This document shows, in pieces, positions 9,215 through 18,849 of a stretch of DNA of 64,000 bases. Both the position numbers and the translations under genes were made by a program. Positions within the stretch are counted from its first letter, which is position 1. Each line of letters begins with the position of its first letter. Source of the DNA: Eubacterium sp. ER2 (GTDB taxonomy: Bacteria > Bacillota > Clostridia > Lachnospirales > Lachnospiraceae); the NCBI RefSeq assembly GCF_000765215.1, contig NZ_JPJE01000036.1, positions 1 to 64,000 on the forward strand, in the 5' to 3' direction. The notes under the pieces are model-generated. The model made no database searches. It saw nothing but the letters and a program-made list of their open reading frames with translations, and was not told the origin of the DNA.

Positions 9215-9318
9215 CCTTTAATGCAATCATATCTCTCACGGAACGGGATGCCAACAGAAAAATAGACTTTCGTCGCTTCTGACATTTTTTCCCTTCTCTT
9301 TTTGTACACCTTTCACAA

Positions 9319-9374
9319 AACCGGTTTTGTTACCGGTTACTTTATTGATAATGCGCCCTTTTTTCTGTTATACT
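9319..9374 (+). promoter_or_regulatory. Promoter of the LacI-type gene with two operator copies
   Basis: AACCGGTT at 9319-9326 and GTTACCGGTTAC at 9329-9340 repeat the operator seen before the transport operon. Directly after them comes TTGATA (9345-9350), 18 bases, then TATACT (9369-9374). The arrangement predicts that the LacI-type protein also acts at its own promoter. The rest of the 285-base gap between the two genes shows nothing else. Confidence 0.7.
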
Positions 9375-9433
9375 ACAAGCAGTATTTAACCTTCTCCCTC
9401 TTGGGAGCCAAAGAAAAGAGGATTTGAAATTAT

Positions 9434-10459
9434 ATGAAGGCAAAGAAAGTGACATTTGCAGACATAGCCGCCTACACCGGCTTTTCCAAGACCACTATCT
9501 CCCGGTACTTCAACAATCCGGACTCTCTCACTTTAGAGAACCAGCAGAAGATCGCGGACGCCCTGGTGGAGCTTGACTATAAGGAGAACAAGGTGGGGCG
9601 TATCCTGGCCAGCGGCCAGACGGAGTTTGTGGGCATCATCATCCCCAACCTGTACATGCACTACTACTCGGAGATGCTCAGCCAGATCCTGGCCACCTAT
9701 GAGACATACGGCTACAAGTTTCTCGTCTTCTCGGGAAACGCCAGGGCTGACGTGGAGCGCAAATACATTGAGGAGCTGCTGGCCTACAATATAGAGGGCA
9801 TGATCATCTTAAGCCCCACCATCTCCTCCCAGGAGCTGGCCTCCTATCACGTCCCGGTGGTGGGGATCGAGCGGGAGGACGCGTTCATTTCCAGCGTCAA
9901 CACAGACAACTACATGGGCGGCGTCCAGGCTGCCGGCCTTCTTCGAAAAAGCGGCTGCGACATCCTGATCCACGTGAACGCGCAAATGCCAGACACTGTC
10001 CCGGCCTCCGGCCGTGTCCACGGCTTCGAGGACACCTGCCGGGAAAACCAGGTCCCCTACGAGCTCATCCTGACCCACATGGGGGATACCTTTGATGAGA
10101 ACAAAGCAAAGGTGCTGGAGCTGATCGACTATATGGAGGAGAAATATCCCACACAGAAAAAGGGAGTCTTCATGCCCAACGACACCCACGCCAACGTGCT
10201 CCTCAACACCCTCATGCAGAAATACGGGCGGCTGCCGGACACCTACCAGATCATCGGCTTTGACAACTCTCCCATCTCCCGTGAGGCGGTCATCCCCATC
10301 AGCACCGTGGGACAGCAGGTCTCTGTCATCGCGGACCAGGCCATGAAGCTTCTGTCTGAGCAGATGGCTGAGCGGAAAAAGAGAAGACCGGCCCCCCAGA
10401 GGGAACCGGTCCACAGAGTCATCCCGCCGGTGCTGATCCGGAGGGACACGACCATATAA
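9434..10459 (+). CDS. LacI-family regulator of the fructoside operon
   Basis: A 341-residue LacI/GalR regulator. The N-terminal HTH reads TFADIAAYTGFSKTTISRYF, then a hinge helix ending near GRILASGQTEFVGIIIPN and a sugar-binding core with QIIGFDNSPISREAV near residue 275. It is divergent from the ABC importer operon, and four copies of a GTTACCGGTT-like operator lie between them, so it very likely controls the importer and itself. Ribosome-binding is modest (AGAGGA about 12 bases upstream). Sucrose or fructose as inducer is inferred from the neighbours. Confidence 0.9.
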   Translation: MKAKKVTFADIAAYTGFSKTTISRYFNNPDSLTLENQQKIADALVELDYKENKVGRILASGQTEFVGIIIPNLYMHYYSEMLSQILATYETYGYKFLVFSGNARADVERKYIEELLAYNIEGMIILSPTISSQELASYHVPVVGIEREDAFISSVNTDNYMGGVQAAGLLRKSGCDILIHVNAQMPDTVPASGRVHGFEDTCRENQVPYELILTHMGDTFDENKAKVLELIDYMEEKYPTQKKGVFMPNDTHANVLLNTLMQKYGRLPDTYQIIGFDNSPISREAVIPISTVGQQVSVIADQAMKLLSEQMAERKKRRPAPQREPVHRVIPPVLIRRDTTI

Positions 10460-10460
10460 A

Positions 10461-10503
10461 AAGGGGAGGCCCTGATGACTAATCATCAAGAGCCTCCTTT
10501 ACT
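10461..10503. terminator. Shared terminator containing the dnaJ stop codon
   Basis: GGAGGC (10465-10470) pairs with GCCTCC (10492-10497), extended by TGATGA (10473-10478) with TCATCA (10483-10488). On the minus strand the stem runs into a T tract; on the plus strand it is followed by TTTACTTT. The dnaJ stop codon at 10479-10481 is in the apical loop, so one hairpin serves both convergent genes. Confidence 0.75.
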
Positions 10504-11663
10504 TTATCCATAAAGCCTTTTTTCTTTTTCTTGTGCTTCTCCAGCTCCTCCGGCGTCTGGTTCAATGTGTTGCCGGAGAGGGCGTCAAACTGCCGCAGGG
10601 CTTCCTTTGCCTCAGCGCTCAGGTGCTCAGGCGTCTGGATGACCAGCGTCACATAGTGGTCGCCCCTCACCTGGGAATTGCGCACAGAGGGAACGCCCTT
10701 GCCCCGCAGGCGGACCTTTGTGTCTGTCTTTGTGCCCGGCTTTACATTGTACACCACATCGCCGTCCACGGTCTTGATGCGGATGTCTCCGCCCAGAGCT
10801 GCCTGGGCAAAGGAGATGGGCACTGTGGAGAAGATATTCATATCCTGCCGCATAAAGATGGGGTGACGAGACACTGCCACCTCCACAAGCAGATCTCCTC
10901 TCGGGCCGCCGTTTACGCCCGGCTCTCCCTTCTCGCGGATGCGGACGCTCTGTCCGTTGTCAATACCCGCCGGGATGGACACAGCGATCTTCTTCTTGCT
11001 GGAAATATAGCCGGTTCCGCCGCAGTCCGGGCACTTGTCCTTGATGATCTGTCCGCTGCCGTGGCAGTCCGGACATGTCTGTACGTTCTGCACTGTGCCG
11101 AAGAAGGACTGCTGGGTGTAGACAACCTGGCCCTTGCCGCCGCATTTTGGACAGGTCTGGGGGGATGTACCCGGCTTGGCCCCTGTCCCGTTGCACTTCG
11201 GACAGGGATCCTTGAGGACAACCTCAATCTCCTTCTCGCAGCCAAACACAGCCTCCTCAAATGTGATGCGGACGCTCTTGCGGATGTTCATCCCCTTCAT
11301 GGGACCCTGATTTGTCCTTCCTCCGCGCCGGCCTCCGCCGAACAGATCGCCGAAAATGTCTCCGAAGATGTCACTGAAATCAGCGCCGCTGAAATCAAAT
11401 CCTCCGAAGCCTCCGGCTCCGCCGGCGCCGCCCTCAAAGGCAGCATGGCCGAACTGGTCATACTGACGGCGCTTCTCCGGATCGCTCAGGACCGCGTAGG
11501 CCTCCGACGCCTCTTTAAATTTCTGCTCCGCCTCTTTATCTCCGGGATTCATATCAGGATGGTACTTTTTTGCCACCTTCCTGTATGCCTTTTTCAGAGT
11601 TGCCTCGTCCGCGTCCCTGCTGACGCCCAGCACCTCGTAGTAATCTCTCTTTGACTCTGCCAT
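10479..11663 (-). CDS. dnaJ: Chaperone DnaJ (Hsp40)
   Basis: A 394-residue type I Hsp40 that delivers unfolded proteins to DnaK and stimulates its ATPase. The J domain occupies residues 5-70 with the HPD tripeptide in [12 protein letters not shown] Gly/Phe-rich linker follows ([14 protein letters not shown]), then four zinc-binding CxxCxGxG repeats at about 150-225 ([32 protein letters not shown]) and two beta-barrel C-terminal domains. It ends the hrcA-grpE-dnaK-dnaJ operon, 196 bases after dnaK. The stop codon lies inside a terminator loop. Confidence 0.97.
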   Translation of the reverse strand: MAESKRDYYEVLGVSRDADEATLKKAYRKVAKKYHPDMNPGDKEAEQKFKEASEAYAVLSDPEKRRQYDQFGHAAFEGGAGGAGGFGGFDFSGADFSDIFGDIFGDLFGGGRRGGRTNQGPMKGMNIRKSVRITFEEAVFGCEKEIEVVLKDPCPKCNGTGAKPGTSPQTCPKCGGKGQVVYTQQSFFGTVQNVQTCPDCHGSGQIIKDKCPDCGGTGYISSKKKIAVSIPAGIDNGQSVRIREKGEPGVNGGPRGDLLVEVAVSRHPIFMRQDMNIFSTVPISFAQAALGGDIRIKTVDGDVVYNVKPGTKTDTKVRLRGKGVPSVRNSQVRGDHYVTLVIQTPEHLSAEAKEALRQFDALSGNTLNQTPEELEKHKKKKKGFMDKVKEALDD

Positions 11664-11738
11664 TCTCTATCAACCTTTCGTTTTATTCAGGGAAATGCCG
11701 TACATGCCCTCCACACGGGTGCAGTACATGCAGACAAA

Positions 11739-11792
11739 GTTCTGCGGGATCCGCAGGAAGTGGAACCCTCCACCCTTCGAATTCCGCAGAAC
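11739..11792. repeat. Alternative hairpins between dnaK and dnaJ
   Basis: In the 196-base gap between dnaK and dnaJ, GTTCTGCGG (11739-11747) can pair with CCGCAGAAC (11784-11792). A tighter hairpin CTGCGG-GAT-CCGCAG occupies 11742-11756. The two structures exclude each other. This could affect mRNA processing or read-through between the chaperone genes; no function is proven. Confidence 0.4.
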
Positions 11793-11859
11793 GATTTTCC
11801 TTTGAAGTCTTACAAGGTTTTATCCTGGTTCAGGCCTGCCTGACAGCTCCGCCTGTCTC

Positions 11860-13785
<1,926 letters not shown>

Positions 13786-13793
13786 TCAGCTTT

Positions 13794-14492
13794 CTAGTTT
13801 GCCACCTTCACCATGCTGTGTCTCACGACACTGTCACGGTACATGTAGCCCTTCTGGAATTCCTCGGCTACTATATTTTCGCCTAAGCTCTCATCCTCCA
13901 CATGCATCACTGCGTTGTGGAAGGCGGGATCGAACTCCTTGCCCACCGCCTCGATCGGTGTCACGCCGATCTCCTTCAGTGTGGTCATCATCTGTTTGTA
14001 CACCTTATCCATGCCCTGCATGAAGGGGTGCTCCTTCTCCTCCTCTTTGACCGCGTCCAGGCCTCTCTCGAAGCTGTCCACGATGGGGAGGATCTTTTCT
14101 ATGATATCTTTCGCACCAACCTCGTACATCTGGGATTTCTCCCTCTCCGTGCGCTTGCGGAAGTTATCAAACTCAGCCATCTGTCTTGTGAGCTTATCTG
14201 TCAGCTCCTCGATCTTCTCGTCTTTTTTGTCTTTCTTCTTTCTGCCAAAGAGCTTCTTCCCCTCGGCCTTGTCTTCCTCCGGGGAAGCCTCCTCAGACTC
14301 CTCCTGGCCGTCTGCTCCGGCCTTCTCCTCCTTCTCCCCGTCCTCAACGGGAATCTCGCCGTCACCAGGATCCCCCTGGGCGGAGGCGGTCTTCTTAGCC
14401 TCTTCCACGGCCTCCTTTACCATCTCCTCCTGGCTTTTTTCCTGTTTTACTTCTTCCTGATTGTTTTTATTTTCTTCCAAGGGTCCATCCAC
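13794..14492 (-). CDS. grpE: Nucleotide exchange factor GrpE
   Basis: GrpE releases ADP from DnaK. The 232-residue frame has a long acidic, low-complexity N-terminus (EEVKQEKSQEEMVKEAVEEA), a coiled coil from about 75 to 140 (LTRQMAEFDNFRKRTEREKS), and a C-terminal beta-wing with GKEFDPAFHNAVMHVED. The annotated ATG at 14492 abuts the only good ribosome-binding site (AAAGGTGG), which is too close. A TTG four codons later (14480) has ideal spacing and may be the true start. It lies 5 bases after hrcA. Confidence 0.95.
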   Translation of the reverse strand: MDGPLEENKNNQEEVKQEKSQEEMVKEAVEEAKKTASAQGDPGDGEIPVEDGEKEEKAGADGQEESEEASPEEDKAEGKKLFGRKKKDKKDEKIEELTDKLTRQMAEFDNFRKRTEREKSQMYEVGAKDIIEKILPIVDSFERGLDAVKEEEKEHPFMQGMDKVYKQMMTTLKEIGVTPIEAVGKEFDPAFHNAVMHVEDESLGENIVAEEFQKGYMYRDSVVRHSMVKVAN

Positions 14493-14497
14493 CTTTC

Positions 14498-15541
14498 TTA
14501 TTCTTTATTATGGAAAATCGCATCCAGCTCGCCCTGCAGGTGCTTCAGCGATTTCAGTACATGCTCGTAATCCATCCGCTTCGGCCCGATGATACCTATC
14601 GTTCCCTTCATGCCGTCCCCCAATTCATAGGTGGCGGTGACGACACTGCAGTCCTTCATGGTCTGCACCGGCGTCTCGTCTCCGATATACACCTGGATGC
14701 CTGTGTTGTCCTCCTGGGAAAGGGTCTGCGTGACCAGCTCCGTGAGCTGCTGCTTCTCCTCAAAGGCACTGATGATCTCCTGTGCGCTCTTCTTGTCACT
14801 GAGCTCCGGATATTTGAAAATATTCGTGGCTCCGCTTGTGTAGATCTGCATATCCTCGTCCACCTGGATAGCGTCCGCCACTGCGTCGAGCACATCGCTG
14901 ATCACCGCGCTGTGGATGCCCGCCTGTTCCTTCAGCCTTGCTATCAGTCCCAGATTGATCTCCTCTATGGACATGCCGTTCAGCGTTGTGTTGAGCAGCA
15001 TGTTCAGCTTCAGGAGATTTTCATTGCCAAGCGGCTCATCTACATTGATGATCTTGTTCTTGATAACATTTCCTCCAAGCACGATCACCGCAATGATCTG
15101 CTCATCGTCCACCTGGGAAAGCTGGATGAACTTCAGCTTGTTGGCGCTGTTCATGGGAGTGGAAACCATGGTCGCATAGTTGGTGTTTGCCGCCAGGACT
15201 CTTGCGGCCTGCTTCAGGAGCTGATCCATCTTGTCTGCCTTATCCAGCATCTGCTCCTGCATCTCATTTAGCTCCTGTTCCTTCTCCTCCATCAGCATAT
15301 CCACATATAAGCGGTATCCCTTGTCGGAAGGGATCCTTCCCGCTGATGTATGGGGCTGCAGGATATATCCCAGCTCTTCCAGATCCGCCATCTCATTGCG
15401 GATCGTCGCAGAACTCAAATTCAGGTCCGTGTATTTGGAAATGGTCCTGGAGCCCACGGGCTCACCTGTTTCCAGATAGTTCTGGATGATCGCATGAAGG
15501 ATTTTCAGTTTTCTTTCACCCAGTCCATCTTTGGCCTGCAT
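14498..15541 (-). CDS. hrcA: Heat-shock repressor HrcA
   Basis: A 347-residue repressor of class I heat-shock genes that binds CIRCE elements and needs GroEL for activity. The winged-helix N-terminus reads RKLKILHAIIQNYLETGEPV and GSRTISKYTDLNLSSATIRN, followed by a GAF-like regulatory domain. AAGGAGG lies 8 bases before the ATG. The perfect CIRCE element 25 bases upstream shows that the operon is autoregulated. Confidence 0.97.
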   Translation of the reverse strand: MQAKDGLGERKLKILHAIIQNYLETGEPVGSRTISKYTDLNLSSATIRNEMADLEELGYILQPHTSAGRIPSDKGYRLYVDMLMEEKEQELNEMQEQMLDKADKMDQLLKQAARVLAANTNYATMVSTPMNSANKLKFIQLSQVDDEQIIAVIVLGGNVIKNKIINVDEPLGNENLLKLNMLLNTTLNGMSIEEINLGLIARLKEQAGIHSAVISDVLDAVADAIQVDEDMQIYTSGATNIFKYPELSDKKSAQEIISAFEEKQQLTELVTQTLSQEDNTGIQVYIGDETPVQTMKDCSVVTATYELGDGMKGTIGIIGPKRMDYEHVLKSLKHLQGELDAIFHNKE

Positions 15542-15565
15542 CCTTACTGCCTCCTTTTTGTATTG

Positions 15566-15592
15566 TTAGCACTCATTTGGTACGAGTGCTAA
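15566..15592. promoter_or_regulatory. CIRCE operator
   Basis: Perfect CIRCE element: TTAGCACTC at 15566-15574, nine bases, GAGTGCTAA at 15584-15592. It lies between the hrcA promoter and the hrcA start, the standard HrcA-binding position. Confidence 0.98.
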
Positions 15593-15606
15593 TCTCTACG
15601 GTTACT

Positions 15607-15635
15607 AATGTATCACTATGGTTTTTATTTGTCAA
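15607..15635 (-). promoter_or_regulatory. SigA-type promoter of hrcA operon
   Basis: On the minus strand TTGACA (15630-15635) is followed after 17 bases by TACATT (15607-15612). Transcription would begin just before the CIRCE element. Confidence 0.75.
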
Positions 15636-15670
15636 CAGGATTTACAAATTTTTTATACTTTACAGGAAAT

Positions 15671-15701
15671 TTGTGAAAATTCTTATTTTATATGCTATAC
15701 T
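15671..15701 (+). promoter_or_regulatory. Probable promoter of the pseudouridine synthase gene
   Basis: An extended -10 (TG at 15693-15694, then TATACT at 15696-15701) is preceded by TTGTGA at 15671-15676 with a long 19-base spacer. Confidence 0.5.
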
Positions 15702-15801
15702 CAGATTCTGACCACGCCTTCCCGTGGCGCGCAGAGGACCGGAGCTGCAGACCGGGCCGAGAGAAAAACAGGAGGTCAGGACCGAGAAGGAGGACAAAAG
15801 G

Positions 15802-16719
15802 ATGGACAGGACCATTTCATATATAATAGGGAATAAAGAGGACGGCCTTCGGGTGGAGCAGGTGCTCCGGCGGAAGGGCTACTCCCGCCAGAATCTTTCC
15901 TCCATAAAAAGGATGCCCGAGAGCATCCTTGTAAATGGTGTACCTTATTATATGCGCCGACAGGTCCAGGAGGGGGACACACTGACCGTGCGCATCCGCG
16001 AGGCCGGCGTCTCCGAAAAAATCCCGCCCATCCATCTGCCGCTGGATATCGTCTATGAGGACGAGGACATCATCGTCCTCAACAAGCCCGCCGGCATGCC
16101 CGTCCATCCCTCCATGAACAACTACACAAACACCCTGGCCAATGCCCTGGCCTGGTACTACAAAGAGCAGGAAAAGCCCTTCATCTTCCGCTGCTCCAAC
16201 CGGCTGGACCGGGACACCTCCGGCCTCACGGTGGTGGCTAAGCACCTGGTCAGCGCCGGCATCCTCTCCACCATGACAGCAGAAAAGATCCTGGAGCGGG
16301 AGTATCTGGCCATTGTATCCGGGCACGTATCCCCCTCCGCCGGCACCATCTGTGCCCCTTTAGCCCGTAAGGGCACCTCCATCATCGAGCGGATGGTGGA
16401 TCTTGAAAAGGGGGAGGAGGCAGTCACACACTACGAGACGCTGGGGCACTACGGACCCCACAGCCTTGTAAAACTGAAGCTGGAAACCGGCCGCACCCAC
16501 CAGATTCGGGTCCACATGCAGTATCTGGGCTATCCTCTCATTGGAGACTACCTGTACAATCCGGATATGACGCACATCAGCCGACAGGCACTCCACTCCC
16601 ACCGGCTGTCCTTTTCCCATCCCATGACCGGGGAACCTATGGAATTCACTGCCCCTCTTCCGGAGGATATGCAAAAAGTGCTCCGGGTCACATCGTCCTC
16701 TCCAGCTTCAAAAGAGTAA
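15802..16719 (+). CDS. RluA-family pseudouridine synthase
   Basis: A 305-residue enzyme that converts uridine to pseudouridine in rRNA or tRNA. It has an N-terminal S4-like RNA-binding segment (about 15-75, VEQVLRRKGYSRQNLSSIKR) and the RluA catalytic domain with RLDRDTSGLTVVAK, whose second Asp is the catalytic residue. ATG 15802 is chosen over in-frame upstream codons because AAGGAGG at 15787-15793 precedes it by 8 bases. The target site cannot be told from sequence. It is transcribed away from the heat-shock operon. Confidence 0.9.
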   Translation: MDRTISYIIGNKEDGLRVEQVLRRKGYSRQNLSSIKRMPESILVNGVPYYMRRQVQEGDTLTVRIREAGVSEKIPPIHLPLDIVYEDEDIIVLNKPAGMPVHPSMNNYTNTLANALAWYYKEQEKPFIFRCSNRLDRDTSGLTVVAKHLVSAGILSTMTAEKILEREYLAIVSGHVSPSAGTICAPLARKGTSIIERMVDLEKGEEAVTHYETLGHYGPHSLVKLKLETGRTHQIRVHMQYLGYPLIGDYLYNPDMTHISRQALHSHRLSFSHPMTGEPMEFTAPLPEDMQKVLRVTSSSPASKE

Positions 16720-16770
16720 AAAAAGAAGACCCCGGAACCATTTTCTCTTCTCCGGGATCTTCTCTTTGCA
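16718..16770. terminator. Bidirectional terminator
   Basis: GAAGACCCCGGA (16725-16736) pairs with TCCGGGATCTTC (16751-16762) with one mismatch. On the minus strand it runs into seven Ts (16718-16724), ending the molybdopterin gene set. On the plus strand TCTTTG follows, ending the pseudouridine synthase gene. Confidence 0.75.
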
Positions 16771-16792
16771 CGTCCGCTTTCAGCACGCTCTT

Positions 16793-17086
16793 TTAGCTCA
16801 GTTCGATCTTTGCAGCCTCCTCAGGCTTAAAAGTATTGTCCAGATCATAGATATTGTGTCCGGTAGACTCTCCCAATACTCTTCCCTCCAGGGAATAGCA
16901 GCGGATAAAGCGCTTGGGGGCAATGCTGGACCAGTGCTCCACATCCCAGGTCATGTACCCGTCCTCATCCGACTTTTTCTCCTTCAGATACAGATCCACC
17001 TGGCGTCCATCCTGCATGATCTTGATGAGTTCCTTATAATCAGCAATCTCCACGTCTTCCTTTTTTACTGTGTCGTAAATCTTCAT
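16793..17086 (-). CDS. Uncharacterised 97-residue protein
   Basis: A small soluble protein that I do not recognise. It is mixed charged with no signal peptide or membrane segment, and begins MKIYDTVKKEDVEIADYKEL. It has a Trp-rich middle (MTWDVEHWSSIAPKRFIRCY). The start at 17086 is chosen over upstream ATG codons because GGAGGAG lies just ahead of it. It follows the MOSC-MogA gene by 72 bases in the same direction and is the last gene before a terminator. A role in molybdopterin or tungsten metabolism is possible from position only. Confidence 0.7.
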   Translation of the reverse strand: MKIYDTVKKEDVEIADYKELIKIMQDGRQVDLYLKEKKSDEDGYMTWDVEHWSSIAPKRFIRCYSLEGRVLGESTGHNIYDLDNTFKPEEAAKIELS

Positions 17087-17158
17087 CTCTCTCCTCCTGC
17101 CCTGCCCGGGCTGTCGTTCTAGCATCAGTGTACGCTTTTCGCCGCTGTATGGCAAGCC

Positions 17159-18097
17159 TTATTTTCTCCCGCACTCGCCCGCTGTCCCCCGCAGGACCTC
17201 AAGCCCGTGGCCCAGCTGGGGCAGGAGGAACTCCAGGGCCTCACGCACCGCCTTGGGACTGCCGGGGAGGTTGACGATCAGAGTACCGCCCCGGATGCCG
17301 GAGACCGCCCGGCTGAACATGGCCCTGGGGGTAATGGACAGAGAGTGGCTGAGTATGGCCTGGGCAATACCATCGGCCATCCGGTCGCAGGCAACCCTGG
17401 TAGCCTCAGGCGTTAAGTCCCTGGGGGAAAATCCGGTACCGCCGGTGGTGAATATCACATCCATCTGCCGCTGGTCCGCCAGGCGGATGAGCTGGCTCTT
17501 TAACGGCTCGATGCCATCTGCAAGGAGCAGCTGCTCCTTCACCTCATAGCCCGCCTGCTCCAGCATCTGGGCCGCCAGAGGGCCGCTCCTGTCCTCCCGC
17601 TCTCCCGCAGCCCCCTTGTCGCTTAAGGTGATGACCGATGCTGTAAAGGGGCGGTCTGATGCCGGAAGCTCCATCTCCACTTCATCCCCTCTGTGGATAC
17701 GCCCGTCTTTCACAACCTCGGCAAACACGCCCTCTCTTGGCATGATGCAGTCCCCCATCTTCTTATATATTTCGCAGTGGCTGTGGCATTCCTTGCCGAT
17801 CTGGGTCAGCTCAAGGACCGCCTCCCCGATGTGGAAGCGGGTGCCCACCGGCAGTTTTCTCAAGTTATATCCCTCCACGATCAAGTTCTCCCCGAAGGCT
17901 CCAAAGTCCACATCTGCGCCCTTGGCCCGGAAGTCTTCAATCTTTTCAAAAGACAAAAGGCTCACTTGGCGATGCCAGTTTCCTGCATGGGCGTCCCCCT
18001 CGATACCCCAGTTTTCCTTGAGTACAGCTTCCTCTACTTCCTTTTTCTGCGTACCCCTTCTCTCGCTGATACAGATTCCCAGCACTCTTCCCATCAC
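17159..18097 (-). CDS. MOSC domain fused to MogA/MoaB-type molybdopterin protein
   Basis: A 312-residue two-domain protein. Residues 1 to about 145 form a MOSC domain (GIEGDAHAGNWHRQVSLLS, FGENLIVEG, and a Cys-containing IGKECHSHCEIYK), the fold that transfers sulfur at molybdenum cofactors. Residues 150-312 are a MogA/MoaB-type domain with the binding signature FTTGGTGFSPRDLTPEA, which adenylates molybdopterin before metal insertion. Such fusions occur in clostridia. The ATG at 18094 is an equal start candidate. It lies 6 bases after the MoeB-like gene, at the 3' end of the tungsten island, and its GC content looks higher than that of the genes upstream. Confidence 0.88.
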   Translation of the reverse strand: MMGRVLGICISERRGTQKKEVEEAVLKENWGIEGDAHAGNWHRQVSLLSFEKIEDFRAKGADVDFGAFGENLIVEGYNLRKLPVGTRFHIGEAVLELTQIGKECHSHCEIYKKMGDCIMPREGVFAEVVKDGRIHRGDEVEMELPASDRPFTASVITLSDKGAAGEREDRSGPLAAQMLEQAGYEVKEQLLLADGIEPLKSQLIRLADQRQMDVIFTTGGTGFSPRDLTPEATRVACDRMADGIAQAILSHSLSITPRAMFSRAVSGIRGGTLIVNLPGSPKAVREALEFLLPQLGHGLEVLRGTAGECGRK

Positions 18098-18103
18098 ATC
18101 CTC

Positions 18104-18823
18104 CTACTCTTCCCTACAGGACATATGCGCCCTGCATTTGGGATCCTTTTCTACCTCGATTTTGTCAAATTCGCAGCTTAATCCATCATACTGCAGTATA
18201 GTCCCCAGAAGAAGTCCCCTACCTCCCAGGATCCTTTTCACTGCTTCTACCGCCTGCAGGCATCCGATCACTCCCACCACAGCGCCAAGCGCCGGCACCA
18301 ACGCAGGGCTTTTTCCAAGGTGATACCCGATACATTCCAGACAGGCCGTCTCCCGGGAAATATCCATCACATATCCGTAAAATCCATGCACAGCGCCTTC
18401 TACAAGAAAAATGTCCTGTGCAAGGCAATATCTTTCAACAAGAATCCGCGTCTCAACACTGTCTACACAGTCCACGACAATATCCGAACTGCCCAGAATC
18501 TGATCTACATTTTCTTCTGTCAAATAACATGAAAGGGCCTCCACACAAATCTGTGGATTCATCTTTTTCAGCTTTTTCGCTGCCAAGTCTGCTTTTTTCT
18601 TTCCGATATCTTCTTCCCAGTAAAGAAACTGTCGGTTCAGATTTGATTCAGAAACCATGTCTCCGTCCACCATGCGGATTGTTCCCACGCCGGCTTCAGC
18701 AAGATAGACAAGGGCTGGCGCCCCCAGGCCGCCGCATCCTACCACGGTCACCACAGAGTTTCCCAGCTTTTTCTGCCCTTCAATTCCAATCTCCGCCATC
18801 AGGATTTGCCTGTCATATCTCAT
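18104..18823 (-). CDS. moeB: MoeB/ThiF-type sulfur carrier adenylyltransferase
   Basis: A 239-residue E1-like enzyme that adenylates the C-terminal Gly-Gly of MoaD- or ThiS-type sulfur carriers. The nucleotide loop VVTVVGCGGLGAPA lies near residues 24-37, and the Asp and Arg motif reads VDGDMVSESNLNRQF. Cysteines at CLEC and at CRAHMSC near the end could bind zinc. The MoaD-like protein encoded at 28544 is a likely partner. ThiF or HesA function cannot be excluded by sequence alone, but the molybdopterin neighbours favour MoeB. Confidence 0.85.
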   Translation of the reverse strand: MRYDRQILMAEIGIEGQKKLGNSVVTVVGCGGLGAPALVYLAEAGVGTIRMVDGDMVSESNLNRQFLYWEEDIGKKKADLAAKKLKKMNPQICVEALSCYLTEENVDQILGSSDIVVDCVDSVETRILVERYCLAQDIFLVEGAVHGFYGYVMDISRETACLECIGYHLGKSPALVPALGAVVGVIGCLQAVEAVKRILGGRGLLLGTILQYDGLSCEFDKIEVEKDPKCRAHMSCREE

Positions 18824-18849
18824 ACGCCTTCTCTCCTGTCTTTATATCT

